Positions 54,071-63,168 of a DNA stretch of 64,000 nucleotides are shown here, in pieces (within the stretch, counting starts at the first letter, position 1; each line of letters starts with the position of its first letter). The position numbers and the translations under genes are program-made. The notes below the pieces were generated by a model. The model saw only the letters and a list, made by a program, of their open reading frames with translations. It made no database searches and was not told the DNA's origin. Source of the stretch: CALODL01 sp942492115 (GTDB lineage Bacteria > Planctomycetota > Phycisphaerae > UBA1845 > CAIVHJ01); the NCBI GenBank assembly GCA_942492115.1, contig CALODL010000002.1, positions 124,001-188,000 of the forward strand. The letters are read 5' to 3'.

Positions 54071-55123
54071 ATGAGAACACCGGCTATCATCCTGGATCCG
54101 CACGACATCGCGCGTACGGCGCGGCTGTTCGGTGAGCTGTTCGACCATATGGCCGGCCGTCACCCGCGGCAACTGAGCGGCATCCTCCATGCGGTGCGCT
54201 TCATGGATGTCCGGTCATCCCGGTGGCGCGAACACGCGGGCCATGACCGGCTCACCGCCACGCTGACCGATCCCTGGCGGCGCTGCGTGGACCGCGGTCG
54301 TGCCGCACTGGATACGCAGCGCGGTATGCTGGCCGTCGCAGACTACGCGGCCGCGCTGGGCGACGTGATGCTCGGGCTCATCGACCTGGGCCGGGAGCCG
54401 GCGGCGCAGGCCTGCCTCGAGCAGGAATACCCGGCACTGACGGTGTGCGATCGACTGGGGGCTCGCCATATCGTGAGTACCCTGACCGAGGTGCTGGATC
54501 GTGCGCTCACACCCACGTTGCAGGTCCAGCTGCTGCAGGTCATCCGGACCTGCGCGGCACGGGGCGCCTGTGCGCCGCCGTATCGCGACCCGTTGCGCCG
54601 ACCGGCCCCGCCCGTCCCCTCGACCGTCGGCGCCGCGGCCGTGTGGCCCGGCGAACTCCGCATCGTGCGCGGTCAGGTGCGGTACATGGCCGATGTGCTC
54701 GGGCACCGTGTCGCCGCGCTGCGCACCCGCATCGTCGACACGCTGGCGGTCCTCGACCGTGCCGCGGCCGGCTGGCGCGCGACGGCTCGGACCCGCATCA
54801 CGAACTCGGGCGACCCGCTCGAGGTGGTTATGTGGTGCGATCACGGCACGGATCTGGATCGGCCTCCCGGGGGCGGGCCCTACGAGGCGTGGCTGGCCGC
54901 GGGTCTGGAGGCCCTGATCGCCGGCGATCGGGAGGTCGATGCGGCCGCATGGGTCGAGCGCCAGTGGCGTCGCGAGGCGTTTTTCTGGGCGGATTGCGCC
55001 GGTCCGGATCACCCGGTCGTCGACGCTCTGGTGCAGGCTCGGGCCGCTGCGCGGTCCGCCGCCCTCCGTGAGCGCCTCGATACATTCCTACGCAGCGTGC
55101 GGGACCGCGGCCCCATCAAGTAG
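54071..55123 (+). CDS. Unrecognised cytoplasmic protein, 350 residues, in operon with WD40 protein
   Basis: The gene starts after a strong GGAGGGGAG site 13 bases beyond the WD40 stop, so the pair is co-transcribed. The protein is Arg/Ala/Leu-rich and mostly helical, with a Pro-rich linker near residue 175-195 (RRPAPPVPSTVGAA). No signal peptide, transmembrane segment, metal site or nucleotide motif was found. It may be a partner of the WD40 protein. Confidence 0.65.
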   Translation: MRTPAIILDPHDIARTARLFGELFDHMAGRHPRQLSGILHAVRFMDVRSSRWREHAGHDRLTATLTDPWRRCVDRGRAALDTQRGMLAVADYAAALGDVMLGLIDLGREPAAQACLEQEYPALTVCDRLGARHIVSTLTEVLDRALTPTLQVQLLQVIRTCAARGACAPPYRDPLRRPAPPVPSTVGAAAVWPGELRIVRGQVRYMADVLGHRVAALRTRIVDTLAVLDRAAAGWRATARTRITNSGDPLEVVMWCDHGTDLDRPPGGGPYEAWLAAGLEALIAGDREVDAAAWVERQWRREAFFWADCAGPDHPVVDALVQARAAARSAALRERLDTFLRSVRDRGPIK

Positions 55124-55271
55124 CCGGCCCCGTGGGCGCCGTTCACGAAATCCGGGTACCGGCGTGAGATGGTCGCGCGGTAACCGTAGGAGGGGGGCAC
55201 GACGCGGTGGTCGCGTCGTCGTCTGGCGGTCAGCGGCGCTCCGTCGAGTCGGCTGGTTCAGGGAGTTCGGG

Positions 55272-56015
55272 ATGGAACAACAGCTTGATATCGCGGTGCG
55301 GAGATCCAGGGCCGACAGGTGTTCAGCGAATCAGTTGTCCTGCGTCCTGGTGGGGCCGCTCATCGTTCAGTGGGGGCAGCGTCTCGAGCAACCCGTGCTC
55401 CAGGTCGCGGTCACCGGCACGGGCCTGGCGTTGATCACCTTGGGATTGCGTGACATCCTCGCGGCACCCCTGTGTCGGGATGAAGCCCTGTCACGGTCCC
55501 CGGGGCGCTGGGCGTGGTGGGCGGGCGCCATGTTGTTCATGGCCGCCCCCTGGATCATTCTGCCATGGATCTACGGCGGCTCCGGGTTCTTCGAGGTGGA
55601 TCGGCCCGCTGTCCGCAACGGCTACAGCTCGGGCATGGACCTGCGGACGGGGCTGATCGGGCTGACTGCCCTGACATTCGCGGCGTTGAATACGCCGGTC
55701 ATCAGGCACCACCTGATGCGCTCGGCCGCCGTGGGGCGGCACATCGTCAAGGTCGCGTGGTCACTGACCATGGTCACCCTGGTCATCAATACATGGGTGT
55801 TCGCCGCGCAGTTGTTCGTTGCGCTGTTGTTGACGCTGCTGGGTGCGATAGGCCAGATCTTCGCCGTTTCAATTTGCTTGCCGTTCATCATGTTGGGGGC
55901 CGAGCCAACGATTCCGGACATGCATGGACCCGATCTGGCGGCAGCCTACCTGGTGAGTCTGATCATGCCGATCGTGGGCTATGTCCTGACGGTGATCGGG
56001 ATCAAGGCCCGGTAG
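55272..56015 (+). CDS. Membrane protein, unknown function
   Basis: ATG 55272 follows AGGGAG. The 247-residue protein has about six hydrophobic segments (LQVAVTGTGLALITLGL, AWWAGAMLFMAAPWIILPWI, AALNTPVI, VTLVINTWVFAAQLFVALLL, LLGAIGQIFAVSICL, IMPIVGYVLTVIGI). No family was recognised. The frame is open upstream to 54939, but there it only reverses across the preceding gene. Confidence 0.65.
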   Translation: MEQQLDIAVRRSRADRCSANQLSCVLVGPLIVQWGQRLEQPVLQVAVTGTGLALITLGLRDILAAPLCRDEALSRSPGRWAWWAGAMLFMAAPWIILPWIYGGSGFFEVDRPAVRNGYSSGMDLRTGLIGLTALTFAALNTPVIRHHLMRSAAVGRHIVKVAWSLTMVTLVINTWVFAAQLFVALLLTLLGAIGQIFAVSICLPFIMLGAEPTIPDMHGPDLAAAYLVSLIMPIVGYVLTVIGIKAR

Positions 56016-56128
56016 CGCGTACCGAGCACGCACGGCCAACACGACGGGTGAAACAACCGCGTGAGATCCATCCGGCTGGTGCGTAGCTGCACCCGGCGAC
56101 GTGATAGATGTTCAAGGAAAGGTGGATC

Positions 56129-58510
56129 ATGACATACACAGCACAACGGTCATTGAGGGCAGTCCTGGCGTTGATCGCCGGTATCACATGCCTGGGCACC
56201 GCTGCACGGGCCCAGGGGGACGACGGTGTGCCGGCCGGTTTCACGGTCGTCGAGGGCGACATCATCATTCCGGAGCGGGCGCCGAACGCGGCCATTCATG
56301 ATGTGCAGTTCTGGACGGATGGGATCGTGCCGTACGAATTCCACGAGGATGTGACCGACGACCAGCGAGCGGTCGTGCTCGGGGCCATGCGGGAGATCGA
56401 GGCCGCGGCGGCGATCAAGTTCATCCCGCACACCACGCGTGAGAGCTATGTGCGTTTTCGGCCATCCTCGGGCAACTCATCACACCTGGGTGTGATCAGC
56501 CCGGGGCAGCAGAATATCAACATCTTCAACTGGACGCACGGCGTGGTGCTCCATGAACTGGGTCATGCGCTCGGCCTGAAGCACGAGCAGTCCCGGCCCG
56601 ATCGCGATGACTACATCGAGGTGCACTACGATCGCATGGATGAGGACGCGGCCGCGCAGTTCGATGTTCATGACGGTACGGCGGCGTTCGGTCCGTACGA
56701 TTTCGAATCGGTCATGCACTATGGCAAGTGCTTCTTCTCCAACTGCGATCAGTGTACGGAGGCGTGCTACACCATCACCATGCGCCCTGGCTATGAGCAG
56801 TTTCAGGATGTCATCGGCCGGCAAGACCGGCTCAGCCGGGGGGATATCAACGCACTGATCGAGATCTACGGCCCGCCCAACGACACGTGCGTCGCCCCCC
56901 TGCAGGCTACTGTGGGCGCCATGCATGGGCGGACCAGCCGTGCTGCCTGGACCTCGCCATCGGACTGCGTGGGCGACTTCGATGTGTGGTGGGTGTTCGA
57001 TCCGGAGTCCGATGGTGTGCTCCAGCTGTCAACGTGTGGCAGTGACTTCGACACCACGCTCGCCGTCCATGCCGGATGCGGCGGTCCGCTGCTGGTTTGC
57101 GATGACGACAGTGCACCCGAATGTGACTTCGGGGCCCGAGTCGAGCTCGAGGTCGCAGCCGGAGGTCACTATTATATCCGCGTGGGCAGCTACGATCGCG
57201 ATACGGGTGACGTGCTGCTGAATATCGAGTTCACGCCGGAGGAGGTCGGGCCCGACTGTGCGACGACCTGCGCTGACGGCCTCGAGTGCACGCTGGATGA
57301 CTGCGCTCCGCAAGGTGGCTGTCTGCACACCAGCTTGTGTCCCGAGCACGCACCGTTGTGCACGCCGTACGGATGTCAGGCGCTCCCGCCCACGGGCGGT
57401 GGTGGGCCTGGAATCGGCCCGATCACGACATGCTCGGCGACCAGCTGTGACGACGGCCTGCCGTGCACCATCGACGTGTGCACCGGCTCGGGGTGTACCC
57501 ACAGCACCACGTGCGGTGGGGCGGAGCCGGTGTGTACGCCGTCCGGTTGCGTCGAGTGCGTGGCGGACGAGCACTGCCTCGACGGCCGCAGCTGTGATCC
57601 GGAGACGAACACATGCGAGTATGCTTGTGCGAGCGCGGATGATTGTGACGATGGTCTCGTGTGCACGATCGATTCGTGTGATCCCGGCACGGGATGCACC
57701 CATCGCCTGGCCTGTCCGGAGACGAGGCCGTTCTGTACGCTGGACGGCTGCGTCGAGTGCCTTGATGCATCCTACTGCCCTGCGGATCTGGCGTGTGTCG
57801 ACGGTGCGTGTCGCGCACCCTGCACTGACGACACGTGTGACGACGGCCTGTTCTGCAATGGCGCGGAACGCTGTGTCGATGGCTTCTGTGAATCCGGCCA
57901 TCCGCCGTGTCGCATCGGGTGTTCCGAAGAACTCGAGACCTGCCTGGAGTGTGCGGTCGATGAGCACTGCGACGACGGGCGGTTCTGCACCGGCGAGGCA
58001 GCGTGTGTCGACGGCGCCTGCATTGCGGGCCCGGCCCCATGTGCGCCCCATGAGACGTGTGACGAGGAGTCCCGCTCGTGCACGTCCCACGACGATGGAT
58101 TCGAGGATAACGATACGCTCGACAGTGCCGCGCCCGTGTCGACGGGCCGGCTCGACGCCGTGTGCCTGGACATGGACTGGTTTGCGCTGACCATCGAGGA
58201 CACGGGCCACCTCACGCTCCGTCTGCAGACGTCAGAGCCCGGTCTGACGCTGGCCGTGTACGATCGTGACCAGCGCATGCTGGCTGAGACATTCGGCGAC
58301 CTGCCGGACGAGTCACTGGAGCTGCTGGTGACCTCGGGGCCGGTGTACATCGCCGTGGCGCCGACCGACACCGAGGGCCAGTATGCCCTGGACATTGATT
58401 TCATACCACCGGCCGAGGGCGCGGTGGCCTGCGGGGCGCTGGGTATGCCGATGTTGATGCTGGGATTGATCGGGTTGTGTGTGCTGCGTCCGCGGCGTTG
58501 GCGGAGGTGA
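56129..58510 (+). CDS. Secreted astacin-like metallopeptidase with PPC domains, Cys-rich repeats and C-terminal sorting signal
   Basis: ATG 56129 follows AAGGAAAGGTGG. The 793-residue protein has a signal peptide (RAVLALIAGITCLGTAARAQ), the zinc motif HELGHALGLKHE at residues 142-153, and Met-turn SVMHYG near 196. A PPC-like domain follows (about 255-375, LELEVAAGG-type). Then come six to eight Cys-rich modules with CDDGLPCTID, CDDGLVCTIDSCDPGTGC and CDDGLFCNGAERC, and a second PPC-like domain (about 665-765). The end, CGALGMPMLMLGLIGLCVLR followed by PRRWRR, is a Cys-hydrophobic-Arg sorting tail resembling MYXO-CTERM-type anchors. It is probably displayed on the surface. Confidence 0.9.
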   Translation: MTYTAQRSLRAVLALIAGITCLGTAARAQGDDGVPAGFTVVEGDIIIPERAPNAAIHDVQFWTDGIVPYEFHEDVTDDQRAVVLGAMREIEAAAAIKFIPHTTRESYVRFRPSSGNSSHLGVISPGQQNINIFNWTHGVVLHELGHALGLKHEQSRPDRDDYIEVHYDRMDEDAAAQFDVHDGTAAFGPYDFESVMHYGKCFFSNCDQCTEACYTITMRPGYEQFQDVIGRQDRLSRGDINALIEIYGPPNDTCVAPLQATVGAMHGRTSRAAWTSPSDCVGDFDVWWVFDPESDGVLQLSTCGSDFDTTLAVHAGCGGPLLVCDDDSAPECDFGARVELEVAAGGHYYIRVGSYDRDTGDVLLNIEFTPEEVGPDCATTCADGLECTLDDCAPQGGCLHTSLCPEHAPLCTPYGCQALPPTGGGGPGIGPITTCSATSCDDGLPCTIDVCTGSGCTHSTTCGGAEPVCTPSGCVECVADEHCLDGRSCDPETNTCEYACASADDCDDGLVCTIDSCDPGTGCTHRLACPETRPFCTLDGCVECLDASYCPADLACVDGACRAPCTDDTCDDGLFCNGAERCVDGFCESGHPPCRIGCSEELETCLECAVDEHCDDGRFCTGEAACVDGACIAGPAPCAPHETCDEESRSCTSHDDGFEDNDTLDSAAPVSTGRLDAVCLDMDWFALTIEDTGHLTLRLQTSEPGLTLAVYDRDQRMLAETFGDLPDESLELLVTSGPVYIAVAPTDTEGQYALDIDFIPPAEGAVACGALGMPMLMLGLIGLCVLRPRRWRR

Positions 58511-58529
58511 ATGTGGGAGATCGATACCA

Positions 58530-58552
58530 GGGTGGTCCTTCATGGGCCACCC
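58530..58552 (+). terminator. Hairpin between converging genes
   Basis: GGGTGGTCC and GGGCCACCC form a 9-bp stem (one G-T pair) with loop TTCAT, 20 bases after the astacin stop. It has no T-run on either side, so it is only a possible terminator. Confidence 0.35.
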
Positions 58553-58693
58553 TCGTCGCCGATGGTCAGCAGATCATCTGCAATGGGACAATCCATTGAG
58601 CCTTCAGAGGCAATCTGACTGGCTGAGATTGTTGGCAGAAGTTGCGTACTTCAGACAACGCGGAGATATCAATCACAGGATCTTTCGTGCCAG

Positions 58694-59494
58694 TCAATCT
58701 GGCAAGTAAGAGCGACTATTCCAGACAATATGCCGCTCTCCTCTGGGCGAGGCGCCAATTAGCTCAGATCCGTCTCCGCTGAAGCACAGTAGCGGGTGCA
58801 TGCCATTCGGCTTAGTGGCGGTCAGTGTTATGAGATCCGTCCCTGTCGATGGATCCCATATCTTTACTGTGCCATCCGAGCTGCGTGATGCCAGTCTTGT
58901 TCCATCAGGGGAAAAAGCAAGTGCGAACACTCTGTCATGGTGGCCGCGTAGCGTTGTTAGACCATCTACGTTACCAACGACTTGGACCTTAATGATTCGT
59001 CCGCTCGCAGACGCAAGACGTGATCCAAGCGGATGCCATGCGAAACATCCTACATGGCCCTTATGTATTTGTGCGATGCTGTAGAGTGCTCCAGAATGCG
59101 TATCGGAGATACGAATCTCGCCATCGAGATCTCCTGAGGCTACTAGATTTCCTGAAGGGCTTACTGCAATAGTGCTGATGCCACTGCGGTGACCTTTGAA
59201 ACTGCTCACTTCCGAACCTGTATCAGTATCCCACACCTTGAGTGTCCGATCATTGCTGCCGGAAACTAACCATCGGGAATCGGGGGTAAAACCGAGACTC
59301 ACAACAGGTGCCCAATGGCCTTTCAGTGTGTGGATGACTTCTCCATCTTGCACCTGCGATATGGTCACATTCGTATTTGTCCACGCTACGGCAGCCAAGT
59401 TGCCGTTAGGGCTGAAGCCAAAACACGTCGGTGACACGGTTTGAGGTCGCGGTGGATGATGCCCTTCTGGTGGGCGTGCTGGACGGCGTGGCAC
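58694..59494 (-). CDS. WD40-repeat fragment, 3' part of a broken kinase-WD40 gene
   Basis: From about 59446 downward the frame encodes a WD40 propeller: CFGFSPNGNLAAVAW, LGFTPDSRWLVSGSNDRTLK, IAVSPSGNLVASGDLDGEIR, CFAWHPLGSRLASASG and LAFSPDGTRLASRSSDGTVK. The first about 16 codons of the listed frame overlap the kinase in the wrong frame and are not WD40. Base composition looks lower in GC than the kinase part. It joins the kinase exactly at HRDLKP, so it is the C-terminal half of a larger kinase-WD40 protein or of a chimera. Confidence 0.7.
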   Translation of the reverse strand: MPRRPARPPEGHHPPRPQTVSPTCFGFSPNGNLAAVAWTNTNVTISQVQDGEVIHTLKGHWAPVVSLGFTPDSRWLVSGSNDRTLKVWDTDTGSEVSSFKGHRSGISTIAVSPSGNLVASGDLDGEIRISDTHSGALYSIAQIHKGHVGCFAWHPLGSRLASASGRIIKVQVVGNVDGLTTLRGHHDRVFALAFSPDGTRLASRSSDGTVKIWDPSTGTDLITLTATKPNGMHPLLCFSGDGSELIGASPRGERHIVWNSRSYLPD

Positions 59495-60069
59495 ACGGGC
59501 ATGAACAGCTCGAGCCGTTCACGGGTGGTCAGGCGATGGCGGTCGCAGTAGGCCGTAATGGGCTCGCCCTTGACCAGCTCCATGACGAAGTAGGGGCGAC
59601 CCTCGGCTGTGGCCCCGGCGTTGAGCACGCGGGCCACGTTGGGGTGGTTCATCATGGCCAGCGCCTGGCGCTCGGCCTCGAAGCGGGCGATGACACTGGC
59701 CGTGTCCATGCCCAGCTTGATGACCTTCAGCGCGACGGTGCGTTGGATGGGCTCTGATTGCTCAGCCCGGAACACCTGGCCCATGCCGCCTTCGCCCAGC
59801 TTGTCGAGCAGCCGGTAGGGGCCGACCTGGCGCGGGATGTCCGTCATAGAAGGGGGTGGCGAGGTCGCCGTCGACGGCTCGCCGACATCCTTCATGATGA
59901 CCGACACGGTACGGAATTCAGCGGATAGCGCCTCCAGTCGGGCGGCGCACGCGGTACAGTCGTCGAGGTGGGCCTTGACCTCTGCGGCCGACTCATCGGA
60001 GAGCGCGTCGTCAAGGTACTGCCGCAGCTGCTCCTCGGTCGGGTGTACGGGCTCGACGGGTGAAGTCAT
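59386..60069 (-). CDS. Ser/Thr kinase N-terminal fragment, broken at HRDLKP
   Basis: The 227-residue product has an N-terminal zinc-type Cys motif (LDDCTACAARLEAL), then a kinase N-lobe: YRLLDKLGEGGMGQVFRAE, VALKVIKLGM, HPNVARVLNAG and FVMELVKGEPITAYCD. It reaches HAHQKGIIHRDLKP and then reads off into nonsense (CHRRVLASALTATW). The rest of the kinase, a transmembrane segment and early WD40 blades are missing. The continuing WD40 frame is offset. It is probably non-functional as a kinase. It is divergent from an ECF sigma gene, the usual planctomycete pairing. Confidence 0.8.
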   Translation of the reverse strand: MTSPVEPVHPTEEQLRQYLDDALSDESAAEVKAHLDDCTACAARLEALSAEFRTVSVIMKDVGEPSTATSPPPSMTDIPRQVGPYRLLDKLGEGGMGQVFRAEQSEPIQRTVALKVIKLGMDTASVIARFEAERQALAMMNHPNVARVLNAGATAEGRPYFVMELVKGEPITAYCDRHRLTTRERLELFMPVCHAVQHAHQKGIIHRDLKPCHRRVLASALTATWLP

Positions 60070-60294
60070 CCGTTTATCCAGGGTTGTGCGAGACTCAAAT
60101 CGAATTCATAGCGTCAAGAACCGGCTGACGAGGACGCTACGGAATGTGTGCTGACGATCATAACCCTCAGTCATCCCAGCGTGCAATGAAGTGAGACTTG
60201 ACCACCGTATCGGCCGAATGGACGATGCCTCATGGACCGTGAGTCCTCAGCGCATTGTCACGGACGCATGCGGTGTCTTATGATGGCAGTATCG

Positions 60295-60870
60295 ATGGAC
60301 ACCACCCGCCACAGTCTGCTCATTCGCGTCAAGGATCCCGGGGATCATGCCGCGTGGTCGGAGTTCGATGAGATCTACCGGCCGATGATCGCGCGGTTTG
60401 CGCGGTCGTGCGGGTTGCGGCCGAATGACGTCGACGATGTCGTGCAGCACTGCATGCTGTCAATCCACCAGCACATCAAGAACTTCGAATACGACCCGGC
60501 TCGCGGGCGGTTCAAGGGGTGGTTGCGGAACGTGGTCAGCAACCGGGTGCGCGACCTGTGGCGCAAGAAGGGCGAGGTCCACCCGGGGTCGGTGGTGCTC
60601 AAGGCGCAGCCCGACGATGAGCCGCTTCCCGAAGAGCATTTCGAACGGTTGTGGATGCAGGAGCACGCCAAGTTCGCGCTCAAGCAGGTCAAACGAGAGA
60701 TCGAGCCATCGACCTTCGAGGCCTACGTTCGTTACTTCATCGAGGAACGGCCGACCGCGGAGGTCTGCGCCGAGTTCGGGATGAATCGCAACCAGCTGTT
60801 CACCATCAAGTACCGGGTGAACAAGAAGATCAAAGCGATTCTGGAGACCCTGCTGGGCGACGTGGTGTGA
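60295..60870 (+). CDS. ECF RNA polymerase sigma factor (planctomycete type)
   Basis: ATG 60295 is chosen (MDTTRHSLLIRVKDPGDHAA is a typical planctomycete ECF start); upstream ATGs are less likely. The 191-residue protein has region 2 (YRPMIARFARSCGLRPNDVD, DVVQHCMLSIHQHI, FKGWLRNVVSNRVRDLWR) and a region 4 tail (EVCAEFGMNRNQLFTIKYRV). It is divergent from the broken kinase gene, with a 225-bp shared promoter region. Sigma and kinase in this arrangement often signal together in Planctomycetota. Confidence 0.85.
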   Translation: MDTTRHSLLIRVKDPGDHAAWSEFDEIYRPMIARFARSCGLRPNDVDDVVQHCMLSIHQHIKNFEYDPARGRFKGWLRNVVSNRVRDLWRKKGEVHPGSVVLKAQPDDEPLPEEHFERLWMQEHAKFALKQVKREIEPSTFEAYVRYFIEERPTAEVCAEFGMNRNQLFTIKYRVNKKIKAILETLLGDVV

Positions 60871-61472
60871 TGTACTCCGAGGTCTGAGGTCAGTTGACAA
60901 GGGCTTGAAGCGTGTTCGTCACCAGGCTGGAATGATCTCTGCGATCTCGCGGAGCGATCAGGCGGACACATGAGTCGCCGTCCTTGTGGAAATATACCTT
61001 CCTTAACAGGGAATGAGCAAAGCAAGAACAACCCGTCCGCCATGCGGCGCGGTCTTGTCAGTAATCCGCATGGTTACTTGTGACGTTGTGGGTAGGCCTG
61101 ATCGAAGCAACTCGACCGGCGATTGACGACCGTCGACCGGCGCGCGGCGCGTTGCGTTCTTGTCGGTCTTCCACCTGTCTACCAGCGATACGACTGGTCG
61201 CGGCGCCGGTCGTTTCGCGCCATGCGTCCCGCGCCGGTCGCCTGTCGTCGTCGTCTGTCGTGAGCTCACTACGGCGGTTGATTGATCGGGCGCAATCCCT
61301 CCTGGCTGCTGCTCCAAGACACCACGTGCGGACGTTCGAAGGCCGTCTGGTGTCAGGTGTGGGTGCACGAACCGTGTAATCCGCGGCGACGCTTGTTCGG
61401 GGCTGCCGATCGGAGTAGAGTGATGATTCAAGTCCGAGGCCGCCTGTCATCACATTCTTAGAATGGGGTCTG
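60871..61472. other. Intergenic region carrying repeat copy C and a coaD remnant
   Basis: This 600-bp gap has no supportable gene. At about 60918-60952 it carries a stretch matching the coaD 3' region at about 34791-34826, with a one-base gap. Repeat copy C follows at 60974-61264. The rest, 61265-61472, shows no recognised feature. Confidence 0.7.
60974..61264 (+). repeat. Dispersed repeat family, copy C
   Basis: It begins GTCGCCGTCCTTGTGGAAAT and shares the CATGCGGCGCGGTCTTGTC core and the CGACCGGCG / CGCCGGTCG hairpin with copies A and B. The hexamer tract is collapsed to a single CCGTCCGCC. Internal parts (TTCTTGTCGG, CCACCTGTCTACCAGCGATA) match copy B rather than copy A. Confidence 0.9.
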
Positions 61473-61494
61473 ATGATTCTGACCATTTGGATCG

Positions 61495-61526
61495 TAATGT
61501 GGCTTACGGCTAATGTGGCTTACGGC
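61495..61526 (+). repeat. Perfect 16-bp tandem duplication at the start of the next gene
   Basis: TAATGTGGCTTACGGC occurs twice in a row (61495-61510 and 61511-61526). Its length is 1 mod 3, so it moves the reading frame between a signal-peptide-like start at 61473 and the mature coding sequence. Confidence 0.9.
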
Positions 61527-63168
61527 CGGCGGCGAGTGCGCGCGCGATGCGGATTGTGACGACGGGCAGGTGTGCACGTATGACATTTGCGTAGAGGGTG
61601 AATGTCTCGGGTGTGCGTATCCGCAGGTTCCGGTCGACCTCGATCCGCCCGTCATGCAGGACCTCGATGTGGGTCAGATCGTAGATTTTGATCTGATTGC
61701 CTCGCGCTATCCTGAGCCGCCGTATCGAGGGGTTAACGAGATCTGGGTGGCGCTGGCATGGGACCCGGCCGTGCTCGAGCTGGTTGGCAGCTCGGAGGTC
61801 GATGACTTGTGCCCCGGTAATCCCGTCTGCGGACAAGCCTTCGACTGGCCGGTTGCCGGGTTTTCCACCGAGCCGGTCAACGACTATTGGAGTGATGGGA
61901 CTGCCCAATACCTGCTGAGCCGACGCGCGGGTCTGCCGGACGGGCTGCCGGTGTTCGTCGATGGGCGGCTGTGGTTGGGGCGGCTGCACTTTCGCGTGCT
62001 GTCCATTCCGGCTGCCGATTCGCTGATTCGGATCGAGGAGAAGGTGCCCAATTGTTGTTTCCTGGAACCTGGGGACGGGGTGCATTCCTTGTTCTGCCCG
62101 GAGCCGACCGAGACGTGTTGTGTCAACCTGATCGATGTGCAGGACTGCGCCGCGGGCGGCGGTGCGATCTTGCCGACGTGGTCTTCTGTCCAGTGGAACG
62201 GTTGTGAAGATTCCGGCGATCTAGGCTATGCGACGATCTACACCACGTCGTCCTGCACCACGTCCTATGATTGCGGCGACCGTGATAGCGACGGCAAGCG
62301 CGATGACCGCTGCTTGTGGTATGAATGCGTGGGCGGCAAGTGTGTGGCGACCCCCCGGGCCGACGGTGACATGGGGGGCGCGTTCGGCGCCTGTGCTGCC
62401 GATGGCGTGGCGGACGGTAATGATCGGTTCGCGGCATTGAACTGCTTTGCGGATGAGGATCCGCTTGATCCGACGGCACCATTCCCGTGCGCTCTGGATC
62501 CACCCTTTACATTGAATGTCGATACGGCCGGTCCGCTGGGCAGCTGCTATCCGGACGGGGTGTGTGACGGCAATGATGCGTTCGGGGCGATCAACGCCTT
62601 TGCCGGCACCCGATCCTGCCGCTGCGCTCTCGAGCTGCCCAGGCCGTCCATGGACGACTGTGCTTTGGGCGCACCAGCTCCCGATGCCCCGGCCGAGGGC
62701 GGTCAGCACGTCACGTTGTCGCTCGATCTATCGCGCCGCACAGCGGCTGCTGGTGGCACGTTCGAAATCGATGCGCTGCTGGATACGCCATTGTCTGGCC
62801 TGCGCGGCTACCAACTCCATCTGAGCATCTCCGGAGGCACATCGGGAACGCTCGACGTCATCGACATCGCGGTGCATCCGCGCAAGGATCGGGCCCTGCC
62901 CGGCAGTGGGTGGCAGGCCTTCAACGTCAACACGCGTCAACTCATCGTCGGGCAGGACAGCCCGGGTATTGCGGTCGAGGGCGGTGCGTACCTGGCGACG
63001 TTCGTATTGCGCGCGACGGACGATGCGGCCGGCAGGTTCCTCGTTGAACTACTGGCGGACGCGAGTGATCCCGCGCTGCGTACATTCCTGTTCGGGAAGC
63101 GGGGTGATGGCGGGATCAAGGTTGGGGCGTCAGACGGTGTGCCTGTCACCGTCGAGGCGGGCCCGTGA
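61513..63168 (+). CDS. Secreted dockerin/cohesin-like protein with its signal peptide split off by a 16-bp duplication
   Basis: The 551-residue frame starts MWLTAGGECARDADCDDGQV. Removal of one copy of the duplication would join it to ATG 61473 (MILTIWIVMWLTA), restoring a signal-like start. It contains a Cys-rich N-terminal segment, a cohesin-like beta domain (about 40-200, VDFDLIASRY, EIWVALAWDPAVLELVGSSE), the paired motif DMGGAFGACAADGVADGNDR / FAALNCF and NVDTAGPLGSCYPDGVCDGN / DAFGAINAF (about 285-370), and a C-terminal cohesin-like domain with FEIDALLDTPLSGLRGYQLH and DSPGIAVEGGAYLATF. This is the third protein here with this architecture. Confidence 0.82.
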   Translation: MWLTAGGECARDADCDDGQVCTYDICVEGECLGCAYPQVPVDLDPPVMQDLDVGQIVDFDLIASRYPEPPYRGVNEIWVALAWDPAVLELVGSSEVDDLCPGNPVCGQAFDWPVAGFSTEPVNDYWSDGTAQYLLSRRAGLPDGLPVFVDGRLWLGRLHFRVLSIPAADSLIRIEEKVPNCCFLEPGDGVHSLFCPEPTETCCVNLIDVQDCAAGGGAILPTWSSVQWNGCEDSGDLGYATIYTTSSCTTSYDCGDRDSDGKRDDRCLWYECVGGKCVATPRADGDMGGAFGACAADGVADGNDRFAALNCFADEDPLDPTAPFPCALDPPFTLNVDTAGPLGSCYPDGVCDGNDAFGAINAFAGTRSCRCALELPRPSMDDCALGAPAPDAPAEGGQHVTLSLDLSRRTAAAGGTFEIDALLDTPLSGLRGYQLHLSISGGTSGTLDVIDIAVHPRKDRALPGSGWQAFNVNTRQLIVGQDSPGIAVEGGAYLATFVLRATDDAAGRFLVELLADASDPALRTFLFGKRGDGGIKVGASDGVPVTVEAGP

